18,984 bases of DNA, from positions 1 through 18,984 of the forward strand of contig DQVN01000158.1 in NCBI GenBank assembly GCA_015661715.1, read 5' to 3'. The stretch comes from Sulfurivirga caldicuralii. GTDB taxonomy: Bacteria; Pseudomonadota; Gammaproteobacteria; Thiomicrospirales; Thiomicrospiraceae. Of this stretch, positions 16,255 to 18,984 are shown one piece after another; position 1 is the first letter of the stretch, and every line of letters starts with the position of its first letter. Position numbers and translations under genes: made by a program. Under the pieces are notes generated by a model that was given only the letters and a program-made list of their open reading frames with translations, was not told the origin of the DNA and did not search any database.

Positions 16255-17436
16255 ATGCTGAGCAAGTACCAGGTACTCACGCTCAATGCTATTGCGGCCA
16301 AGGGGTTGTCGCGGCTGCCGCCGGATCGGTATGAGGTGGGTACTTCTTTCAGCGATCCCGATGCCATTTTGCTGCGCTCGGCGGATTTGCACCAGCGTCC
16401 CATTAATCCACGCTTGAAGGCTGTGGCCCGTGCCGGTGCCGGGGTCAACAATATTCCCGTGCAGTTGTATGCGCAGCATGGGATTGCCGTGTTCAATACA
16501 CCAGGGGCCAATGCCAATGCGGTCAAGGAGCTGGTAATCGCCGGAATGCTCCTGGGCGCGCGCCATATTTGCCAGGCGGCTCAGTTCGTGCGCACACTGG
16601 ATCTGCAGGGTGAAGCGCTGGAAAGGGAGGTGGAGGCGGCCAAAAAGCAGTTCCGCGGTTTTGAGCTGGCGGGTAAAACCCTGGGGGTGATTGGCCTGGG
16701 GGCCATTGGTGTTAAGGTGGCCAATGCCGCTTGCGATTTAGGGATGTCGGTGTTCGGCTATGATCCGGCCATTTCGGTGCATTCGGCCTGGCAGCTCAAC
16801 AGCCGGGTGCAGCAGGCGTTGAGCCTGGAGCAGTTGTTGCAACAGTCCGATTTGGTGAGCTTGCATGTTCCGCTGATTGAGGCAACGCGCCACCTGATCA
16901 ACGCCGAACGGTTGGGCCTAATGAAGCGCCATGGCATTTTGCTCAATTTTGCCCGGGGGGAGATCGTCGATGAAGCGGCTTTATATCATGCACTGGAACA
17001 CGGTGGATTGGGCGCTTATATCAATGATTTTCCCAGTGAACGGTTAAAGGATCACCCGAAGGTGGTCAGTTTGCCCCATTTGGGGGCTTCCACCGTCGAG
17101 TCTGAGGAAAATTGCGCTGTGATGGCGGTGGATACCTTGCGGGCGTTTCTGGAGCAGGGGACAGTGCGCCATGCGGTCAATCTGCCGACGGTGGAGTTGG
17201 GGCCCATTCAAGCGGGGATGCAGCGGATTGCCATTGTCAATGACAATGATGCCGGTATGATCGCTGCCATCACCCAGGTGCTGGGGGCGGCCAAGCTCAA
17301 TATTGAAGATATGATCAACAAGGCGCGGAGCGATCTGGCTTATACGCTGATCGATGTCAGCGGTATGCTGGATGAAGCGGTATTGACCCGCTTGCGTCAG
17401 CTTAAAGGGGTGCGCTCCGTCAGGGTGTGTCATTGA
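16255..17436 (+). CDS. serA: D-3-phosphoglycerate dehydrogenase, short ACT-containing form
   Basis: This 393-residue D-2-hydroxyacid dehydrogenase has the NAD-binding GVIGLGAIG (144-152) and the catalytic trio Arg234 (NFARGE), Glu262 (DFPSERL) and His275 (LPHLGAST). Its C-terminal ~75 residues look like an ACT domain (IAIVNDNDAGMIAAIT, then LNIEDMINKARSD). The loop between Glu262 and His275 is shorter than in E. coli SerA, and the VEAAKKQFRGFELAGK segment before the Rossmann fold belongs to another subgroup of the family. It should oxidise 3-phosphoglycerate to 3-phosphohydroxypyruvate for SerC; serine control through ACT is inferred. AGGGGAA at 16240-16246 precedes the ATG. The 88-bp gap from serC shows no clear promoter or terminator. 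A related 2-hydroxyacid dehydrogenase role cannot be excluded, but the neighbour argues for SerA. Confidence 0.9.
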   Translation: MLSKYQVLTLNAIAAKGLSRLPPDRYEVGTSFSDPDAILLRSADLHQRPINPRLKAVARAGAGVNNIPVQLYAQHGIAVFNTPGANANAVKELVIAGMLLGARHICQAAQFVRTLDLQGEALEREVEAAKKQFRGFELAGKTLGVIGLGAIGVKVANAACDLGMSVFGYDPAISVHSAWQLNSRVQQALSLEQLLQQSDLVSLHVPLIEATRHLINAERLGLMKRHGILLNFARGEIVDEAALYHALEHGGLGAYINDFPSERLKDHPKVVSLPHLGASTVESEENCAVMAVDTLRAFLEQGTVRHAVNLPTVELGPIQAGMQRIAIVNDNDAGMIAAITQVLGAAKLNIEDMINKARSDLAYTLIDVSGMLDEAVLTRLRQLKGVRSVRVCH

Positions 17437-17438
17437 AT

Positions 17439-18530
17439 ATGAACGAAAAAGAACAGTTGTTGCAAATCCGCGAGCAGATCGATGCGATCGATGCGCAGAT
17501 TCAGGCATTGATCAGCCAACGCGCTCGGCTGGCAAAGCAGGTGGCGCAGATCAAGACTCAGGGCGGTCAGGTGGAGGCGGTTTTCTACCGCCCAGAGCGG
17601 GAGGCGCAGGTGCTGCGCCGGGTGATTGCGCGCAATGACGGCAGCTTGCCGGATCAGGATATGGCCCGGCTATTCCGGGAGATTATGTCCGCCTGTCTGG
17701 CGTTGGAACAGCCCCAGCGGGTGGCCTATCTGGGCCCGGAAGGCAGTTACTCCCATGCGGCGGTGCTCAAACAGTTCGGTTCCTTTGCCCACCCTTATGC
17801 CGTTTCCAATATCGAGGCGGTGTTCCGTGCGGTAGAGGCACGAGAGGCGGATTATGGCCTGGTGCCGGTGGAAAATTCCACAGAAGGGGTGGTCAGCCAG
17901 ACGCAGAACGCGCTGATCGAAACCCCACTAAAGGTGTGTGGTGAGGTGGACCTGCCTATTCACCACTGCCTGCTCTCCCAGCGGGAGAAGCCGGAGGCCA
18001 TCCGCAAGGTGGTGGCGCACGCCCAGGCCCTGGCCCAGTGCCGGGATTGGCTGCGCAATAATATGGCCCATGCAGAGCTGGAGGCGGTGGAGTCCAATGC
18101 CCGGGCGGCACAGTTGGCCCAAGCCAACCCTGAATGGGCGGCCATCGCCTCCGAGCAGGCGGCGCAAATCTATGATCTCAATGTGGTGGAAAAGCACATT
18201 GAAGACAACCCTAACAACACCACCAAGTTCTGGGTGTTGGGGCATGAGGCCACCCAGCCCAGCGGTGAGGACAAGACGGCCATGATTCTGACGGTGCCTA
18301 ATCGCGCCGGTGCGCTGCTGGAGGCATTGCGGCCATTTGCCGAGCGGGGCATCAGCATGGCGCGCATCATTTCCCGTCCGGCGCAATATCGCACCTGGGA
18401 CTATCTTTTCTTTATCGATATTCTTGGCCATCAGCAGGACGCGCAAGTGTGTGAAGCCTTGGAAGCGGTGGCTGAAAAGAGTGCCTGGTTCAAACTGCTG
18501 GGTTCCTATCCCGTATCGCCACTGAAGTGA
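17439..18530 (+). CDS. pheA: PheA, bifunctional chorismate mutase / prephenate dehydratase (P-protein)
   Basis: The 363-residue product has an AroQ chorismate mutase domain (1-90) with Arg11, Arg28 and Lys39 at exactly the E. coli positions, which supports the ATG at 17439 over the GTG at 17427 or TTG at 17433. The prephenate dehydratase domain (about 95-275) has YLGPEGSYSH, VPVENSTEGVV and NNTTKF (usually TTRF). The ACT domain (about 280-360) has GALLEAL and ISRP, where the Phe-binding motif is usually ESRP. It converts chorismate to phenylpyruvate. It starts 2 nt after the serA stop. The Glu to Ile change in the regulatory motif may alter feedback inhibition by phenylalanine. The assignment is firm; the regulatory effect is inferred. 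Confidence 0.97.
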   Translation: MNEKEQLLQIREQIDAIDAQIQALISQRARLAKQVAQIKTQGGQVEAVFYRPEREAQVLRRVIARNDGSLPDQDMARLFREIMSACLALEQPQRVAYLGPEGSYSHAAVLKQFGSFAHPYAVSNIEAVFRAVEAREADYGLVPVENSTEGVVSQTQNALIETPLKVCGEVDLPIHHCLLSQREKPEAIRKVVAHAQALAQCRDWLRNNMAHAELEAVESNARAAQLAQANPEWAAIASEQAAQIYDLNVVEKHIEDNPNNTTKFWVLGHEATQPSGEDKTAMILTVPNRAGALLEALRPFAERGISMARIISRPAQYRTWDYLFFIDILGHQQDAQVCEALEAVAEKSAWFKLLGSYPVSPLK

Positions 18531-18536
18531 AGCGCC

Positions 18537-18984
18537 ATGAGCCGATTTTATGATCGTATTGTCTCGCAAGTGCGCACCTTGACCCCCTATCAACCGGGCA
18601 AGCCCATTGATGAGTTGCAACGGGAATTAGGGCTGGCACGTATCAGCAAACTGGCCTCCAATGAAAATCCGCTAGGTTGCAGCCCTAAAGTGGTGGCAGC
18701 CATTGAGCAGGCTTTACCCAACCTGACCCGCTACCCTGATGGCAATGCCTACTATTTTAAGCAAAAACTGGCGGCCCATCTGGGGGTGCAGCCAGGCCAG
18801 ATTCTGCCCGGTAATGGTTCCAACGAGGTGTTGGAGTTGGTGGTGCGCACCTTTGCCGGGCCCGGGGATGAGGTGATTTATGATCAGTATGCTTTTGCTG
18901 TCTATCCGCTGAGTACCCGGGCAGCAGGCGCAACAGGTGTGGCGGTGCCGGCAAAAGACTATGCGCATGATTTATCGGCCATGG
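18537..18984 (+). CDS. hisC: HisC, histidinol-phosphate / aromatic aminotransferase (3' truncated by window edge)
   Basis: The first 149 codons remain open to the window end. Translation from the ATG at 18537 gives MSRFYDRIV, then KPIDELQRELG, the signature KLASNENPLGCSPKV, RYPDG and GNGSNEVLEL, all characteristic of class II PLP aminotransferases of the HisC type. The PLP lysine lies beyond the window. In this gyrA-serC-pheA neighbourhood the gene is usually hisC2, whose product transaminates imidazole-acetol phosphate and aromatic keto acids. It begins 6 nt after the pheA stop, so co-transcription is likely. Confidence 0.93.
   Translation, partial: MSRFYDRIVSQVRTLTPYQPGKPIDELQRELGLARISKLASNENPLGCSPKVVAAIEQALPNLTRYPDGNAYYFKQKLAAHLGVQPGQILPGNGSNEVLELVVRTFAGPGDEVIYDQYAFAVYPLSTRAAGATGVAVPAKDYAHDLSAM

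Noticed and set aside
1..18984. CRISPR arrays, insertion sequences, toxin-antitoxin or phage modules
   Set aside because: No regularly spaced repeats, transposase motifs or small unexplained gene pairs were seen; nearly all sequence is accounted for by identified genes.

Overview
The window looks like a gammaproteobacterial chromosome. The evidence is the gene order ubiG / mupP-type phosphatase / yciK-type SDR beside gyrA-serC-(serA)-pheA-hisC, which I recall from Pseudomonas around gyrA, together with a HupTUV/HupR hydrogen-sensing set like that of purple bacteria and other H2 oxidisers. GyrA keeps E. coli numbering at its key residues. Coding density is very high. Most genes within a run are joined by 1-4 bp stop/start overlaps. 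Phylogeny is inferred from order and motifs only; no searches were run.

Region 1 (1-10084, + strand) is a hydrogenase regulation and maturation cluster. The order is the 3' part of an NtrC-type activator (hupR/hoxA), hypC, a GmhA-like SIS-domain isomerase, hypD, hypE, a PAS sensor kinase (hupT/hoxJ), the two subunits of a regulatory, H2-sensing [NiFe] hydrogenase (hupU/hoxB and hupV/hoxC), and hypF. The sensor hydrogenase, kinase and activator would form an H2-responsive relay. HypC, D, E and F build the Fe(CN)2CO centre of the sensor and presumably of energy-conserving hydrogenases encoded elsewhere. No catalytic hupSL, hypA or hypB is present in the window. The least expected member is the SIS-domain protein between hypC and hypD, which keeps all four metal/catalytic residues of sedoheptulose-7-phosphate isomerase.

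Region 2 (10154-12149, - strand) is a compact three-gene unit, ubiG-mupP-yciK-like, linked by ATGA overlaps. It converges on hypF. Its promoter appears to lie back-to-back with the tRNA promoter, the two sharing the same -35 base pairs. The predicted ubiG transcript would be leaderless or nearly so.

Region 3 (12178-12392, + strand) holds a strong sigma70-type promoter followed by tRNA-Val(TAC) and tRNA-Asp(GTC), both with encoded CCA.

Region 4 (12471-18984, + strand) is a gyrA-serC-serA-pheA-hisC run linking DNA supercoiling, serine synthesis and aromatic/histidine amino acid synthesis. hisC runs off the window end. A short, ACT-containing 3-phosphoglycerate dehydrogenase sits between serC and pheA. 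PheA has substitutions in its phenylalanine-binding ACT motif.

No CRISPR array, insertion sequence, integrase or phage gene was seen. The best candidates for unexplained biology are the SIS protein in the hyp operon, the shared -35 divergent promoters at ubiG/tRNA, and the cysteine cluster in the HupT PAS region.
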